DNA of 64,000 bases from Hydrogenothermaceae bacterium (lineage in GTDB: Bacteria; Aquificota; Aquificia; Aquificales; Hydrogenothermaceae), in NCBI GenBank assembly GCA_026418535.1, contig JAOABC010000002.1, forward strand, positions 186,001-250,000. Direction: 5' to 3'. Within the stretch, counting starts at the first letter, position 1. Each line of letters begins with the position of its first letter. A program made the position numbers and the translations under genes. The notes beneath the pieces were generated by a model. It searched no databases. It saw only the letters and a program-made list of their open reading frames with translations, and was not told the DNA's origin. Positions 63,977-64,000 of the stretch are shown in pieces.

Positions 63977-64000
63977 GGAAAAGATAAGAAAAATCCTCCA
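63957..64000 (+). CDS. Start of a further gene, cut by window edge
   Basis: ATG 63957 lies 5 nt after AGAGGT and opens MPLITSKEKIRKIL, overlapping the mtaB end by 20 nt. Only 14 codons are visible, so no identity can be given. The overlap style matches other operon joins in this window. Confidence 0.5.
   Translation, partial: MPLITSKEKIRKIL

Overview
The window is a compact, low-GC (about 38% by eye) bacterial chromosome segment with roughly 70 protein genes. There is no rRNA, tRNA, CRISPR array, insertion sequence or prophage, and no gene-free stretch longer than 300 bases. The cell is didermic: it has lpxD, bamA, a Skp-like chaperone, lolCD, a second Omp85 protein and tatBC. Arg codons are almost all AGA/AGG, many genes start with TTG or GTG, and neighbours commonly overlap by 1-20 nt. 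These traits together with the gene set suggest a thermophilic Aquificota bacterium, possibly Hydrogenothermaceae (Persephonella/Sulfurihydrogenibium-like). That placement is inference and rests on no marker tree.

Layout. 0-5 kb: glyA (cut), rpiB, an L,D-transpeptidase, bioA, pabB and a DUF151 protein. 5-11.5 kb: an MrfA-like helicase, then secG-tpiA-gpmA, a DUF218 protein and mazG. 11.5-16 kb: uvrC followed by two related SGNH proteins, one fused to an acyltransferase. 16-25 kb (minus strand): rsmH-ftsL-ftsI, a diiron-type MBL protein, a degenerate HD protein, PpiD, a Spy-like protein, rhomboid, an MFS transporter, a broken DUF29 gene and gpsA. 25-35 kb: alr, an NtrC-type regulator, a tautomerase/lipoprotein chimera, a frameshifted uvsE, pabA-gap-murF, a methyltransferase and a decayed EAL/GGDEF gene. 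35-43 kb: the AmmeMemoRadiSam set, an Mrr-like membrane protein, fur, a flavin reductase, a LOG protein, tatBC and Omp85. 43-50 kb: perR, a sulfite-oxidase-fold protein, aroE, and a sulfur/Fe-S cluster (NFU, DUF1858-like, TusA, PP-loop ATPase, IscU, IscS-like, Mrp). 50-64 kb: atpZ, dapB, a lipoprotein cytochrome c, purT, lolCD, clpC, bamA-skp-lpxD, a repeat protein and mtaB.

Most notable. (1) The palindrome TCCGGA occurs 62 times by hand count, in all codon phases, against about 8 expected from base composition; this resembles an iterated motif such as cyanobacterial HIP1. (2) The IscS-like protein next to IscU has lost the PLP lysine and at least three further PLP contacts, and the adjacent Mrp lacks the second Cys of its CxxC. 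The cluster may be a non-canonical Fe-S or thiolation system. (3) bamA has no ATG/GTG/TTG start; the only sensible start is ATA overlapping the clpC stop. (4) Three genes are broken. (5) Seven of eight convergent gene pairs abut or overlap tail to tail.
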